From Methanopyrus sp. SNP6 (GTDB lineage Archaea; JAADCQ01; Methanopyri; Methanopyrales; Methanopyraceae), in assembly GCF_002201895.1 (NCBI RefSeq), contig NZ_CP019436.1:571456-635455 (forward strand): a DNA stretch of 64,000 bases, given 5' to 3'. The notes beneath the pieces were generated by a model. The model was not told the DNA's origin and did not search any database. It saw only the letters and a list, made by a program, of their open reading frames with translations. Of the stretch, positions 9,582-18,223 are shown piece after piece. Position numbers and translations under genes: made by a program. Each line of letters begins with the position of its first letter. Position 1 is the stretch's first letter.

Positions 9582-9841
9582 TCTTCTTCCTCCGTCAACA
9601 CGTGTCCGACCAGCTTCACGTCGACGTTCACGCCCTCGAAGGCGGACTGGAGGGCAGCCTTGACTTGTTCCACGATCATCAGTGCGGAGGGACAGAACGG
9701 GTTAGTGGGCCGGATGATGACTTCGATGTTCTCATCGTCTGCGTTCACCTCCTCGATGAGCTTCATCGAGACTATGTCGAGTCCCGTGTGTGGGTCTTTC
9801 ACACTCTTGAGCTCCTTTAACACTTCCTCTTCTGAGGGCAA
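9578..9841 (-). CDS. DUF59/MIP18-type iron-sulfur assembly protein
   Basis: 87 residues, the typical size of a single DUF59 domain. It shows the N-terminal VLKELKSVKDPHTGLDIVS, the segment NPFCPSA with the conserved cysteine, and a C-terminal LVGHVLTEEE. Related proteins (SufT, PaaD, Cia2) act in Fe-S cluster delivery. It sits between a flavodoxin gene and a radical SAM gene and overlaps the latter by four bases, so maturation of that enzyme is a reasonable inference. Confidence 0.85.
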   Translation of the reverse strand: MPSEEEVLKELKSVKDPHTGLDIVSMKLIEEVNADDENIEVIIRPTNPFCPSALMIVEQVKAALQSAFEGVNVDVKLVGHVLTEEEE

Positions 9842-9847
9842 CTAGGT

Positions 9848-10279
9848 TCACCCCCGAGCCTTCCGGAGCACCTCTTTCGCGAACTTACGGGCTTTTTGAA
9901 CATCTTGTTCGTCTGGGTGCCCTCTGGCGATCAAAGGTAAGAAAGGGTGCTCTCCCTTTATGGTTAGTTCCCCGATCACCTCCCCGCCGGCTCGTTCGAT
10001 CCTTTCACGCATCCATTTGATGGTTTTACCCCAGTGTAAGGAGTACGTGCAGAATAGTGCGACTTTAACGTCGCTCCAGTCGTTGTTGCGCACGAAGTGA
10101 CGAACCGGCTCCGCCGGTCGGAACGCGTGGACTGGGGTGCCGAGGAAGGCGAGCTCGGCATCCAAGCGTTCGTTGCCGCTGAGGATCTCGACGAGCGAGG
10201 CTCCCGTGGTCGAAGCGATCACTTGGGCGATTACTCGAGTGTTCCCCGTCTCCGAAAAGAAATACACTTTGCGTCTTAT
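9848..10279 (-). CDS. Flavodoxin-like protein, probable ATA start
   Basis: About 143 residues. The FMN phosphate-binding loop SETGNT follows strand KVYFF, and AFLGTPVHAF and LFCTYSLHWGKT are further flavodoxin-type loops. The first canonical start is GTG 10267, but it cuts into strand 1 and lies 19 bases from the only good ribosome-binding site, GGAGGTG (10287-10293). ATA at 10277-10279 is in frame, 7 bases from that site, and restores the strand; an in-frame TGA lies at 10286-10288. It is probably an electron carrier for the adjacent radical SAM enzyme. Confidence 0.85.
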   Translation of the reverse strand: MRRKVYFFSETGNTRVIAQVIASTTGASLVEILSGNERLDAELAFLGTPVHAFRPAEPVRHFVRNNDWSDVKVALFCTYSLHWGKTIKWMRERIERAGGEVIGELTIKGEHPFLPLIARGHPDEQDVQKARKFAKEVLRKARG

Positions 10280-10309
10280 GGGATCTCACCTCCACACGTG
10301 ATTCGGTTA

Positions 10310-11386
10310 TCACGGTTCCGGGTCAGGCATCTCGACGACCCTTTCGAGCTCTAGGTAGAGTTCTTCCATTTCCTCCTGATACTCGGCCTTACCGAGTGCT
10401 ACGGCGTCCATGCGTTCCTCAAGATCTCTCGTCGTCTCCTCCGATACGAACCGCTCGTAATTAGCACTGAGATATTCGTAGATTGCTTCACCACGGGTTG
10501 TCGGGAATATCCACCTCCGTTGCGGTACCTCGTACACGTATCCGCGTCGAAACAGCTTCTCAACTATCTGCGCGTAGGTGCTAGGACGGCCAAGCCCCCG
10601 CTCTCGCATGTCTTCAACCAACTCCGACTGATCGTACGGGTACTCTTCATGTCGTTCCAACACCTCTACGTCTCCTATTTTGAGCCGGTCTCCCTCTTCC
10701 AGTTCTGGGGTCTCCCGGATGCCGTACGCCGGCAGGTCGTATTCCGTTAGGACCTTAGTGAAGCCCGGATCGACGATCTCTAAAACCCCGCTGAGCTCGA
10801 GCTCCGCGACGGGCACCCCTTCGACTTCGACCTCCAGTACGGCCTCCTGGTAGAGGACCTTCGCGGACTTCATCTGGCTAGCTACGAAACGTCGAAAGAC
10901 GAGATCATAAAGGCGTAAATGGTGGGAAGTCAACGTGACGGTGGTTCGAATCGCTCCCTCACGAACCATAGTTCGTATCTCCTCGACGTCGGCAGGTTTG
11001 GTTGGTCTTATACACTCGTGGGCGCCTTCGACGTGCTCGGCCTCGGGTTCCCAGGTCCTCGGATTGTAGTCCTCGGGGTCGAAGTTAGCCCGAATGTAAT
11101 CCCGAGCCACGCGCTTGCCCTCCTCCGAGACTCTGGTAGAGTCGGTCCGGTGGTATGTGATGAAGCCCCCCTCAAATAGGTCCTGAGCCAGCTGCATGAC
11201 GCGCTCGGACGACAGTCGAAGTCGTCGGGTAGCTGCCTGAAGCATGGTTCCGGTCTCGAAAGGTGGTTTAGGGTGTATTTCACGCTCCTCTCGATTAACT
11301 CGGACGACCTCGGCTTCCGCTCCCCTCATCGAAGTGTAGGTCGATTCAGCGACGGGTCTGTTCCGGATCCGAAGTGTCGCATTCAA
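10310..11386 (-). CDS. rgyA: Reverse gyrase subunit A (C-terminal topoisomerase part)
   Basis: 358 residues corresponding only to the C-terminal part of a type IA topoisomerase. The catalytic motif GGFITYHRTDS places the DNA-linking tyrosine at Y78. Other family segments are PPFETGTMLQAA (41-52), EGAHECIRPT and LGRPSTYAQIVEKL. No Toprim or helicase domain is present. In M. kandleri reverse gyrase is a heterodimer of a 358-residue A subunit and a large B subunit carrying helicase and the rest of the topoisomerase, which matches. The start is TTG 11386 with GGGGGATC upstream. rgyB is not in this window. Confidence 0.95.
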   Translation of the reverse strand: MNATLRIRNRPVAESTYTSMRGAEAEVVRVNREEREIHPKPPFETGTMLQAATRRLRLSSERVMQLAQDLFEGGFITYHRTDSTRVSEEGKRVARDYIRANFDPEDYNPRTWEPEAEHVEGAHECIRPTKPADVEEIRTMVREGAIRTTVTLTSHHLRLYDLVFRRFVASQMKSAKVLYQEAVLEVEVEGVPVAELELSGVLEIVDPGFTKVLTEYDLPAYGIRETPELEEGDRLKIGDVEVLERHEEYPYDQSELVEDMRERGLGRPSTYAQIVEKLFRRGYVYEVPQRRWIFPTTRGEAIYEYLSANYERFVSEETTRDLEERMDAVALGKAEYQEEMEELYLELERVVEMPDPEP

Positions 11387-11895
11387 TTACGATCCCCCGG
11401 CCTCGCAAGGTTAGGGCGAGCGCCGAGGCAAATATTGACTTTCGGGAGAACGGGCCCGGGTCGGGTGGGTAGGGCATGGACACGTTGTACCGACGCTGGT
11501 GGGAGATAGCCCCAGGAGGCACCCATATGATGGAGGGCACGGGGAGCCCCGACGGCCAGGGTATCCGAGTAGTGATCCGGTGGGGAGTGGGATGATTGTG
11601 GTGAACGGCGGCGGATAGAATGGTAGCACATCTCAATCGCGCTGATAGGCATGAATGATGAACATCGGGGCTCGCGAGCATCACATCGACGGAGATACTG
11701 TGAAGTTCTTCGGGATCGAGCGGTGTGACCGTCATGCTCCCGAAGTGCCAGTTCCTGTCGTGTCGGCATTCACCGCGCCGGGCGGGTCGGTAAATAACGT
11801 CGAGGAAGTCGGGAAATAGGTACTGTCTGAAGGCCAACGGTATCCCCTGATCTACCGGCCGCGCCCTCTGGTATTAACGGCCCGAAGATCGATTG
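11387..11895. other. Intergenic stretch, possible gene remnants
   Basis: 509 bases between rgyA and dcd. A minus-strand frame near 11640-11837 reads like protein for about 65 residues (for example FLDVIYRPARRGE, VTPLDPEELHSIS) but then degenerates and overlaps rgyA, so it is at most a remnant. On the plus strand, 11476-11595 encodes a 39-residue frame behind GGGTGGGTAGGGC. Neither was recognised and neither is annotated as a gene. Confidence 0.3.
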
Positions 11896-12510
11896 TTATC
11901 CGCGACAGAAGTCCAAGTGCATCTTAGAGGGTGACGGTTTCTCGTCCCCGTGGTATTTACCACTGGACTCCGCATAGGTACGCTCCGCGGGGCTGGAGAG
12001 CCTGTGGAACACTATTTGTACCACCCTCATGCCGGGACGCAGCTTGACTGGCATGGGGTTGAAGTTAACCAGTTCTAGCGTCAGCCGCCCACGCCACCCA
12101 GGGTCCACGTACCCGGCCTCGACGTGGGCTTGTATTCCGAGCCTGCCCAACGACGAGCGTCCGTGAAGGACTCCGGTTATGTCCGGTGCGTTGATCTCGA
12201 TCCACTCGTGCGTGACGGCCAACACGAGCTCGCCTGGATTGATCACGAACTCTTCGTCTTCATCGATCACTACCCGCTCCGTGTTCTCACCGGCGTCGAC
12301 AGTTGGGTCTATGCAGGGCTTATGGAGCGTCTTGAACACCACAAACTCGTTGCCTAAGCGCAGATCCAGACTGGCCGGTCCAAGGGCTTCCTCGAGATAC
12401 TCCTCCTCGAGTGGTTTCACGACGATATCGCCCTCTTTCAGAGCCCGCTTGATGTCCCGGTCCGAAAGCACCGTCAAAGGCTCTCCCCCGGGTTGAACCG
12501 CGAATCGCAT
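11896..12510 (-). CDS. dcd: dCTP deaminase (dUTPase-fold)
   Basis: Deaminates dCTP towards dUMP/dTMP synthesis; archaeal members may also hydrolyse dUTP. The trimeric dUTPase-type core shows HGRSSLGRLGI and AGYVDPGWRGRLTLEL, which hold the active-site serine/arginine and the tyrosine-aspartate lid region, plus the N-terminal VLSDRDIKRAL and C-terminal SSGKYHG. The start could be ATG 12510 (204 residues, behind GAGGGTC) or TTG 12477 (193 residues, behind GGGGGAG), the latter closer to the family's usual N-terminus. Whether it is mono- or bifunctional is not decidable here. Confidence 0.93.
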   Translation of the reverse strand: MRFAVQPGGEPLTVLSDRDIKRALKEGDIVVKPLEEEYLEEALGPASLDLRLGNEFVVFKTLHKPCIDPTVDAGENTERVVIDEDEEFVINPGELVLAVTHEWIEINAPDITGVLHGRSSLGRLGIQAHVEAGYVDPGWRGRLTLELVNFNPMPVKLRPGMRVVQIVFHRLSSPAERTYAESSGKYHGDEKPSPSKMHLDFCRG

Positions 12511-12679
12511 ACGTTCCGACCCTCTATCTCGACTGGTGGTACCTTGACCTACGGTACCGTCGGGACGTGTGCCGAGCCATCACCGTCGACCGACGAGACG
12601 GATTCGGCTATGATAGCACAAAGTGCCGGCGTCCAATCCGGAGCGTGCGCATGCGGAGTTACCAATATCGGGAGTGGCG

Positions 12680-12948
12680 TTGGTGGCAAGTTCGAATACC
12701 ATAATTTTTGGCTTCGTGGACGACGCCGCGGCGCTCGTTGAGCGAGAGATCGAAAGAACCCGATATCCGGAATCCCTTCCGCTGATCGACGAGGCTAGAG
12801 AGGACTTAATAGACGACAATTTTAAGGCATACGTTTGTGAGTCAACCATCAAAGCCAGGGTTATTATTTCCGATGTAGTGTTAAAGTTGTTGTTGGAGCT
12901 TCGGAGTTTCTCAAGCTAATTACGGATTCGGGTGTGGATGTGGTTTAG
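12680..12948 (+). pseudogene. Frameshifted remnant, possibly PIN-domain-like
   Basis: From TTG 12680 (behind GGGAGTGG) a frame runs about 79 residues to TAA 12917-12919 and opens with SSNTIIFGFVDD, like the first strand of a PIN domain with its first acid replaced by serine. Just before that stop, another frame continues naturally as SEFLKLITDSGVDVV to TAG 12946-12948, so a frameshift near 12895-12905 is likely. At under 90 residues in total it is also shorter than a PIN domain. Identity is tentative; the frameshift pattern is clearer than the family. Confidence 0.4.
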
Positions 12949-13485
12949 ATAGTGAGATGATTTCCGTGGAGCCCTCCTCGGATGTTTTAACTGGATTCGG
13001 TAGCAAGGGATGATAAGACCGGGATCGTGGTGCCAACGGATTCAACCGGGTCTCTGCCTCGATCTGAAGGTGTAAGGGAACGTCTACTTACGAGGCCACG
13101 GCTACATCGGCGTTCAGTTTCCCACCCTCGACGTAGGTTCGCTCCATGGGACGCGAGACGTGGTCGGGGGACACGCGGCGGGCTCAAGTCGACTGTCGGC
13201 GAATGAGCTGCCTGCGCGAGGACTCCATCACCGTCTCGCTCCTGAAGCGGCTGCGAATTATTCGCCCTATCATCAGGGCCTTCACTCAGTTCCCGCCGAG
13301 TGTACGTGCCGGACTACTCCACCGACGGGTGGCGACACTGTTACGTGATATTGTAGTTACGTGACCAACTAGCGGAGATCGCCGAGACTATCGTGGCAAA
13401 TGGCGTAGGGACCGGTGTCGGACCCGGATACGCTTCGAGCTACTTTTAGGCTCCGTCCCAGAGTGTCCGTCGGGGGCTGTTCTTC
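12949..13485. other. Unassigned intergenic stretch upstream of hmgA
   Basis: About 540 bases with no gene that could be supported. Short open frames around 13146-13364 on the plus strand lack a convincing ribosome-binding site and resemble nothing recognised. A TTTTAG box at about 13443-13448 lies some 40 bases before the hmgA start and may be its TATA element. Confidence 0.35.
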
Positions 13486-14718
13486 GTGGATGAGAAGAAG
13501 ATCGAGGAGCTCGTGAGCAAGGTAGTGGAAGGTGAGATCAAGTTCCACGAAGTGGAGAAGTATACCGACGGTGATAGTGAGGTAGCCACAGAAGTTCGAC
13601 GTCGTGCGCTGGAGCGGTTGACCGGCGCGGAGCTCAAGCACCTCGGCGAGTACACTATCGACGCGAACCGTGCGATGGACAAGAACATCGAGAACATGAT
13701 CGGAGCCGTTCAGGTACCGGTCGGTGTCGCAGGTCCGCTGTTAGTGCACGGGGAGTACGCAGAGGGGGAGTACTACGTACCGCTCGCGACGACTGAGGGG
13801 GCGTTAGTGGCCTCCGTCAACCGAGGTTGTTCGACTATCACCGATTCAGGCGGTGCCCACGTGAGGATAGTGAGAGACAGAATGACGCGTGCTCCGGTGT
13901 TCAAACTGCCGTCCGCTCGTGAGGCGTTGGAGTTCTGCGAGTGGGTATGTAAGCACTTCGACGAGATCAAAGAGGTGGCCGAGAGTACCACACGTCACGG
14001 TGAGCTGCTCGATATTCAGGAATTCGTGGTTGGTAGGCACGTATTCCTCCGGTTCGAGTTCGATACGAAGGACGCGATGGGTATGAACATGGTCACTATC
14101 GCCACCGAGGAAGCTGTGAACTGGATCGAGGAGAAGTATCAGGACGCGAAGTGCGTTTCGATAAGCGGGAACGTTTGTGTGGACAAGAAACCCTCGTGGC
14201 TCAACAACGTACTGGGCCGAGGTCGAACGGTGGTGGCCGAAGTCGAAGTCCCGCGCGATATAGTCGAGGAGAAGCTTAAGACCACTCCGGAAGCTATGGC
14301 CGAGGTCAATTACAGGAAGAACCTGGTGGGTTCCGCGGCCGCCGGTAACATCGGGTTCAACGCGCATCACGCGAACGTTGTGGCCGCTATCTTCATCGCT
14401 ACAGGCCAGGATGAGGCGCACGCTGTCGATGGGTCAACTGGGTACACCACGATGGAGGTCACGGAGGACGGTGATCTGTACGCCAGTGTGACGATTCCCA
14501 GCTTGAACGTAGGGACGGTTGGAGGGGGTACCGGAGTGGAGACGCAGCGCGAGTGTCTGGAAATCCTCGGTGTGGCTGGTGGGGGAGACCCGCCCGGTGT
14601 CAACGCTAAAGAGTTCGCCGAAGTGGTCGCCGCCGCGGTCTTAGCGGGTGAGCTGTCACTCGTAGCTGCACTGGCGGCAGGACATCTGGGTAAAGCGCAC
14701 AGGCTCTTAGGTCGTTAA
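13486..14718 (+). CDS. hmgA: 3-hydroxy-3-methylglutaryl-CoA reductase (class I)
   Basis: Reduces HMG-CoA to mevalonate with NADPH, the committed step to archaeal isoprenoid ether lipids. The 410 residues match archaeal class I enzymes. Catalytic elements visible: ATTEGALVASVNRG (glutamate), SGNVCVDKKPSWLN (lysine), ATGQDEAHAVDGS (aspartate) and the C-terminal AAGHLGKAHR (histidine). The start is GTG 13486 with CGGGGG upstream. It converges with the next gene, overlapping by four bases. Confidence 0.97.
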   Translation: MDEKKIEELVSKVVEGEIKFHEVEKYTDGDSEVATEVRRRALERLTGAELKHLGEYTIDANRAMDKNIENMIGAVQVPVGVAGPLLVHGEYAEGEYYVPLATTEGALVASVNRGCSTITDSGGAHVRIVRDRMTRAPVFKLPSAREALEFCEWVCKHFDEIKEVAESTTRHGELLDIQEFVVGRHVFLRFEFDTKDAMGMNMVTIATEEAVNWIEEKYQDAKCVSISGNVCVDKKPSWLNNVLGRGRTVVAEVEVPRDIVEEKLKTTPEAMAEVNYRKNLVGSAAAGNIGFNAHHANVVAAIFIATGQDEAHAVDGSTGYTTMEVTEDGDLYASVTIPSLNVGTVGGGTGVETQRECLEILGVAGGGDPPGVNAKEFAEVVAAAVLAGELSLVAALAAGHLGKAHRLLGR

Positions 14719-15038
14719 GCTTCGAAAATCGGGAGTGGGAACTCCTCCTTCCCTTCCCCTCCCTCTACGAGCTCACGCATGAGTTCGTGGACGCGCTCCC
14801 GGATCTCTTGGTACTCCTCAGTAACGTCCTCCATCAACGTCACCGCGTAGCCGAACTCCCTGTCCGAGTCTAGGGAGACTACCTCGGGTTCCTCTTCCAT
14901 AATCTCCTGAAGCATCTCGTACGCCTCGTCGAAGTCGTCCGCCGAGAACCGAGCTGAGAGTATCATGCGGTCACCGTGGCTGAACACCCTGAGTTTCACC
15001 AACTTTTCCTTGTGCTTGTTAAGTATCTCCATGATCAT
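14715..15038 (-). CDS. Conserved hypothetical small acidic protein
   Basis: 107 residues (ATG 15038, or ATG 15032), alpha/beta, very acidic. It has an N-terminal ferredoxin-like-fold flavour: strand KLRVFSHGDRMILSARF, helix with FDEAYEMLQEIMEE, strand, helix. No catalytic motif is visible. It is divergently placed to the zinc-ribbon gene at 15074 with about 35 bases between the starts, and its 3' end overlaps hmgA. Not recognised with certainty. Confidence 0.6.
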   Translation of the reverse strand: MIMEILNKHKEKLVKLRVFSHGDRMILSARFSADDFDEAYEMLQEIMEEEPEVVSLDSDREFGYAVTLMEDVTEEYQEIRERVHELMRELVEGGEGKEEFPLPIFEA

Positions 15039-15073
15039 GGCCTAGAACAGCCCCCGATGCGAGGGTGGGTAAC

Positions 15074-15781
15074 GTGACGAGGTGTCGGCGCTGCGGATAC
15101 CCCGTCGAATTACCTCTTAAATGTCTCCGTTGCGGGGAACCGTCCTTCGAAGTCGCCGCGTTTCAAGTATACCCGAAGGATGTCAGGTACGTCGTAGCGT
15201 TCGTCAACGAGAGCGACGTTCACACAATCCGCCAGTCGTTTCAAGGAGATCCGGACGGGATCATGCTTCGAAACCTTGCAGAGAGACTAGGAGAGCTTCT
15301 CCACTCAGCGGCACCACACGCCGCGACGGCTGTCTGCACCCCACCGTGGATAGTCGAAATCGTGGAGCGGATATCCGGAGTAACCGTTCGCACGGTGAGG
15401 GACGATTTCGACGATGTTGTAAGGTCTCTGCAGGCCGAGCTTCGAGCCGACCGGCGGCTGGACCGCGTCGAAGAACCACCGGAGCGTAAGCTAGGTGGTA
15501 GTCACTCGACGATCATCGGTGGTCGGCGTGGGAGGGAACTCGTACTCAAGGTAGCTTCCGTACCCTACGTCAAGAAAGTGATCCCGGGTCGTATAGGAGC
15601 TAAAGGATCGCGTGGAGGTGGGGGAGTTCGACTGAAGGTGTCGCGGGTCAGTGGCAGTGGTAACGTGAAACTACTCCTCTCCGAAGGGGCGGCCACCCAG
15701 GAGATTTTCGTGGTGACCACCGCCCGGGACGAGCGAGAAGGTAAGCTCGTGGCCAAGCTACTTGAGCGGGTCATTCGATGA
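15074..15781 (+). CDS. Zinc-ribbon protein of the DUF2103 type
   Basis: 235 residues. The N-terminus carries two CxxC pairs, CRRCG and CLRCG, forming a zinc ribbon. The C-terminal half contains LGGSHSTIIGG, VPYVKKVIPGRIG and a glycine-rich turn, as recalled for archaeal DUF2103 proteins annotated as predicted metal-binding. GTG 15074 is preferred over GTG 15065 because GAGGGTGGG (15061-15069) is then correctly spaced. The 3' end overlaps the opposing gene by 11 bases. Role unknown; an RNA-binding role is only a guess. Confidence 0.72.
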   Translation: MTRCRRCGYPVELPLKCLRCGEPSFEVAAFQVYPKDVRYVVAFVNESDVHTIRQSFQGDPDGIMLRNLAERLGELLHSAAPHAATAVCTPPWIVEIVERISGVTVRTVRDDFDDVVRSLQAELRADRRLDRVEEPPERKLGGSHSTIIGGRRGRELVLKVASVPYVKKVIPGRIGAKGSRGGGGVRLKVSRVSGSGNVKLLLSEGAATQEIFVVTTARDEREGKLVAKLLERVIR

Positions 15782-16256
15782 GCTTTCTTTCCCTCTTTCG
15801 CGGTGGACGTACCGTAACGACCGCTAACGCCCTTTCATCCTCTCGGACGAGCACCAATGTGCGCGCTTCTCCCGAGAATCGGGCGTACTCGAACTCTGTC
15901 GCTAGATCATCGACATCCAGACGACCTGCCGAGGTTGGGCGACATCCCTCCGCAGTGATCACATACACGGTGTAAGCGGGATGTAATCTGTCCAAATGAC
16001 GCTTCAGCTCGTCCTGGTACTTCTCTAGCGGCACGGTTCTCATCTCGGAGAGCACTAGTACCCTTTCGGTTCCCACCGCAATCCATACGTCGTTCTTTAT
16101 TAGCACTTTAGCGGCCGAAGCTAACCTCCTGAGTGCGTGGACGGCTTCGGGGACGTCGGCTGACGGCGACAGTTCCCTCTTCCTGAGTCGTTCTAAGGCG
16201 TGCCTGGTGGGCACTAACACCCACTTGTTCGGGTCGAACTTCCGTACGATAGCCAA
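15771..16256 (-). CDS. Hypothetical protein, divergent from marker 11
   Basis: About 161 residues from TTG 16256, which lies 8 bases after GAGGGG. The frame is open to 16370, but that would run across the start of the opposite gene. It contains a basic helix VPTRHALERLRKRE, a helix RRLASAAKVLI, then alternating strands (VWIAVGTERVLVLSEM and YTVYVITAEG) and a basic C-terminus RPPRKRERK. No recognised domain. It converges with the DUF2103 gene. Confidence 0.6.
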   Translation of the reverse strand: MAIVRKFDPNKWVLVPTRHALERLRKRELSPSADVPEAVHALRRLASAAKVLIKNDVWIAVGTERVLVLSEMRTVPLEKYQDELKRHLDRLHPAYTVYVITAEGCRPTSAGRLDVDDLATEFEYARFSGEARTLVLVREDERALAVVTVRPPRKRERKLIE

Positions 16257-16284
16257 CTCACGATCCCCTCGGTGGGTGATCACA

Positions 16285-17232
16285 TTGGTGTCGCTAAGTC
16301 CAGAGGAGGTCCATCGTAAGTGTTCGGAGAAAGGTTGGGTGACCATGTACGAGAGGATCGCCACGCTCACCGACGAGGACAGGGGACGCGTACTCTTGGT
16401 CGAGGACCATCCAACACCTGTCGGCGCCGAGTGGGTGATAAGGAACTACGAAGCCACCAGCCCGCTGGTAGAGAAAGCTTGGAGGGAGGGTAAGCGCCAC
16501 TTTTTCTTGCTGAGGGTCGGGGAGACCTCGCTGAACCTTGAATCGGGTGTACGGGCCGCGGGTGTGGAGAGCGTAGAGGTGCGGGACGGCGAGGTCCGGG
16601 TGACTCATGCGGGGCTCGCCGGGGCCGGTGTCGGTGCCGCTCTATCCCGGGGATGCGCCGAGGGTGTTTCTCGGGTCGAGATTCATGAGGAAGGAGGAGG
16701 ATCCCGACTGGGTCGGGCGACGGTGGTAACGCCGGAGCTACGACGCCTAGTGATCGGGGTCGATGATACGGACACCGAGGAGGAAGGCGCTACTTGGTCG
16801 GCGGTTGACGTGATCTGTCACCGCTTGGAGGACGAGGCAGGGGTTTTCTATTCCCGACACGTCATAGTGCAGTTGTACCCTAAGACACCCCACCGAACTC
16901 GAAACTGTGCGGCGGTAGTTGTAGAGCTCGGGGTGCCGCCGAAACGCGTAGAGAAGGTCAAGAGGAAGTTCCTGAAGATGCTGAAGGAAGTGTCCTTTTC
17001 CGATCACACATGTGCGGCGTTCTGGGACAGGTTAGAGTTCCCGAAGGAACTGAGAGATCTAGGGGACGCCGCCAAGCGTCGGATCGTTAGCCGGGAGGAG
17101 GTCGATGAAGTGGTAGAGATATGTGAGATCGAGGTCGTCTCGATCGGGGACGGAGAGCGCGGGCGGATAGGAGCCGTGGCAGCTCTGCCCTTCATCGACG
17201 ACCACGGGCTCGCCGCCCGCGTTCCCAAATAA
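16285..17232 (+). CDS. Methanogenesis marker protein 11
   Basis: About 315 residues, a family confined to methanogens and related archaea. Diagnostic segments are VIGVDDTDTEEEGATWS (about 156-172 from this start), similar to the ATP-binding acidic motif of the tRNA-Ile2 agmatinyltransferase TiaS, THAGLAGAGVGAALSRG, HVIVQLYPKTPHRTRNC and a C-terminal RIGAVAALPF. TTG 16285 sits 8 bases after GGTGGG; GTG 16339 and ATG 16345 are shorter alternatives. The TiaS-like core suggests ATP-dependent chemistry, but the role is not established. It overlaps the opposing DUF504 gene by 41 bases. Confidence 0.85.
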   Translation: MVSLSPEEVHRKCSEKGWVTMYERIATLTDEDRGRVLLVEDHPTPVGAEWVIRNYEATSPLVEKAWREGKRHFFLLRVGETSLNLESGVRAAGVESVEVRDGEVRVTHAGLAGAGVGAALSRGCAEGVSRVEIHEEGGGSRLGRATVVTPELRRLVIGVDDTDTEEEGATWSAVDVICHRLEDEAGVFYSRHVIVQLYPKTPHRTRNCAAVVVELGVPPKRVEKVKRKFLKMLKEVSFSDHTCAAFWDRLEFPKELRDLGDAAKRRIVSREEVDEVVEICEIEVVSIGDGERGRIGAVAALPFIDDHGLAARVPK

Positions 17233-17455
17233 CCCTACCACCGCGCTCCACCCGAATTACCCGATGTACTGGAATCTCCGCGTTCCACAGCACTAAAAAA
17301 CCCCTTTTAACGTCTTGAATCTCATCTCCCCAGATCCGACGGAGCCCACTCGAGGATCCACGATCGATGACGTAGATCACGTACTCCGAGGGGTCGTCGT
17401 CCGGATCGTGCAACATGCGGCTAAAAATTTCTTCAAGTTCCGTTTTGCGCGACAC
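17192..17455 (-). CDS. DUF504 (UPF0248) family protein
   Basis: 87 residues. The family pattern is visible: YVIYVIDRGSSSGLRRIWG, then DEI, then FLVLWNAEIPVHRVIRV followed by a G-x-V-I-W-E-R tail. DUF504 proteins are small and archaeal, with a suggested RNA-related role. GTG 17455 is preferred over GTG 17464 because GGGGAG then lies 8 bases upstream. The 3' end runs antisense into the marker 11 gene. Confidence 0.8.
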   Translation of the reverse strand: MSRKTELEEIFSRMLHDPDDDPSEYVIYVIDRGSSSGLRRIWGDEIQDVKRGFLVLWNAEIPVHRVIRVERGGRVIWERGRRARGRR

Positions 17456-17481
17456 ATCGCCCACTCCCCGGGGGAGCCAGC

Positions 17482-18210
17482 ATGTATCGAACGTTAACGC
17501 TGCTCATAATTTCCACGACCCTAATGACCATCGCAGCTGCAGAACGCCTAGACCCAGTCGACGAGAGCCGGCCGCACATTCTCAACGTTTACATCGAGGG
17601 GCACGATGCCACCTGCTTCGGCCAAGGTATCGACACGAAACAGATCGAGACCTCGGGCCTGAAGCACGTTCCAGAAGTCCAGACGAAAGGTGAGTTCACC
17701 GTGACGGTGGAGTTCGACACTGGTCCGCGTCCCCCTGAGCGACTCGCCGTGGAGCTTTACTTCCCGTCGTGGTTGGTGGTGCCGCCTAAGTACGAACTAA
17801 AGCCTGAGAAAGGGGTCGAGATCGATCATCCCGAACCTAATAGTACCATTCGTGCCGATCTCCGAGTTAGGGTCGGTGAAGGACCTAACCCACTGAGCAT
17901 AGGCGATGAGTACTATCTCGTGGCCGTGCTTCGGGATCCGACCAAGGAGTCCGACGTCCTCGACTACGTGGTTTTCAAGCTGAGGTTCAAGGAACCGCGC
18001 GGTGGGGAAAGTACCCACGAACCGGCGCTCCTGAAGGTTACTCGGTCAGCACTCGGTGATGCCGCGTCGGTGCTCGTGGCAGGGTTCATTTTGGGATCTT
18101 TGAGTGTTCTCGTCGCGGAGATCGTGTGCGGATGGATTCATTCCGGACCGGCGGCGCAGTGGGCGACGGTGATAGGAGGGTTGATCGGAGCCCTCCTGGT
18201 CTCGATTTAG
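17482..18210 (+). CDS. Exported protein with C-terminal membrane anchor
   Basis: 242 residues. The N-terminus TLTLLIISTTLMTIAAA is a signal peptide, followed by a beta-rich extracytoplasmic domain (about 25-180) and C-terminal hydrophobic segments at about 190-213 and 222-242. ATG 17482 follows CGGGGGAGCC. The next gene, also for an exported protein, begins 13 bases on. No family recognised; possibly part of the cell surface. Confidence 0.75.
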   Translation: MYRTLTLLIISTTLMTIAAAERLDPVDESRPHILNVYIEGHDATCFGQGIDTKQIETSGLKHVPEVQTKGEFTVTVEFDTGPRPPERLAVELYFPSWLVVPPKYELKPEKGVEIDHPEPNSTIRADLRVRVGEGPNPLSIGDEYYLVAVLRDPTKESDVLDYVVFKLRFKEPRGGESTHEPALLKVTRSALGDAASVLVAGFILGSLSVLVAEIVCGWIHSGPAAQWATVIGGLIGALLVSI

Positions 18211-18223
18211 AGGGGGATCCAAT

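Noticed and set aside
11346-11837. 163-codon minus-strand gene between rgyA and dcd
   Set aside because: It overlaps the rgyA start, the protein-like character stops midway, and no good ribosome-binding site is present; kept only as a possible remnant in the region note.
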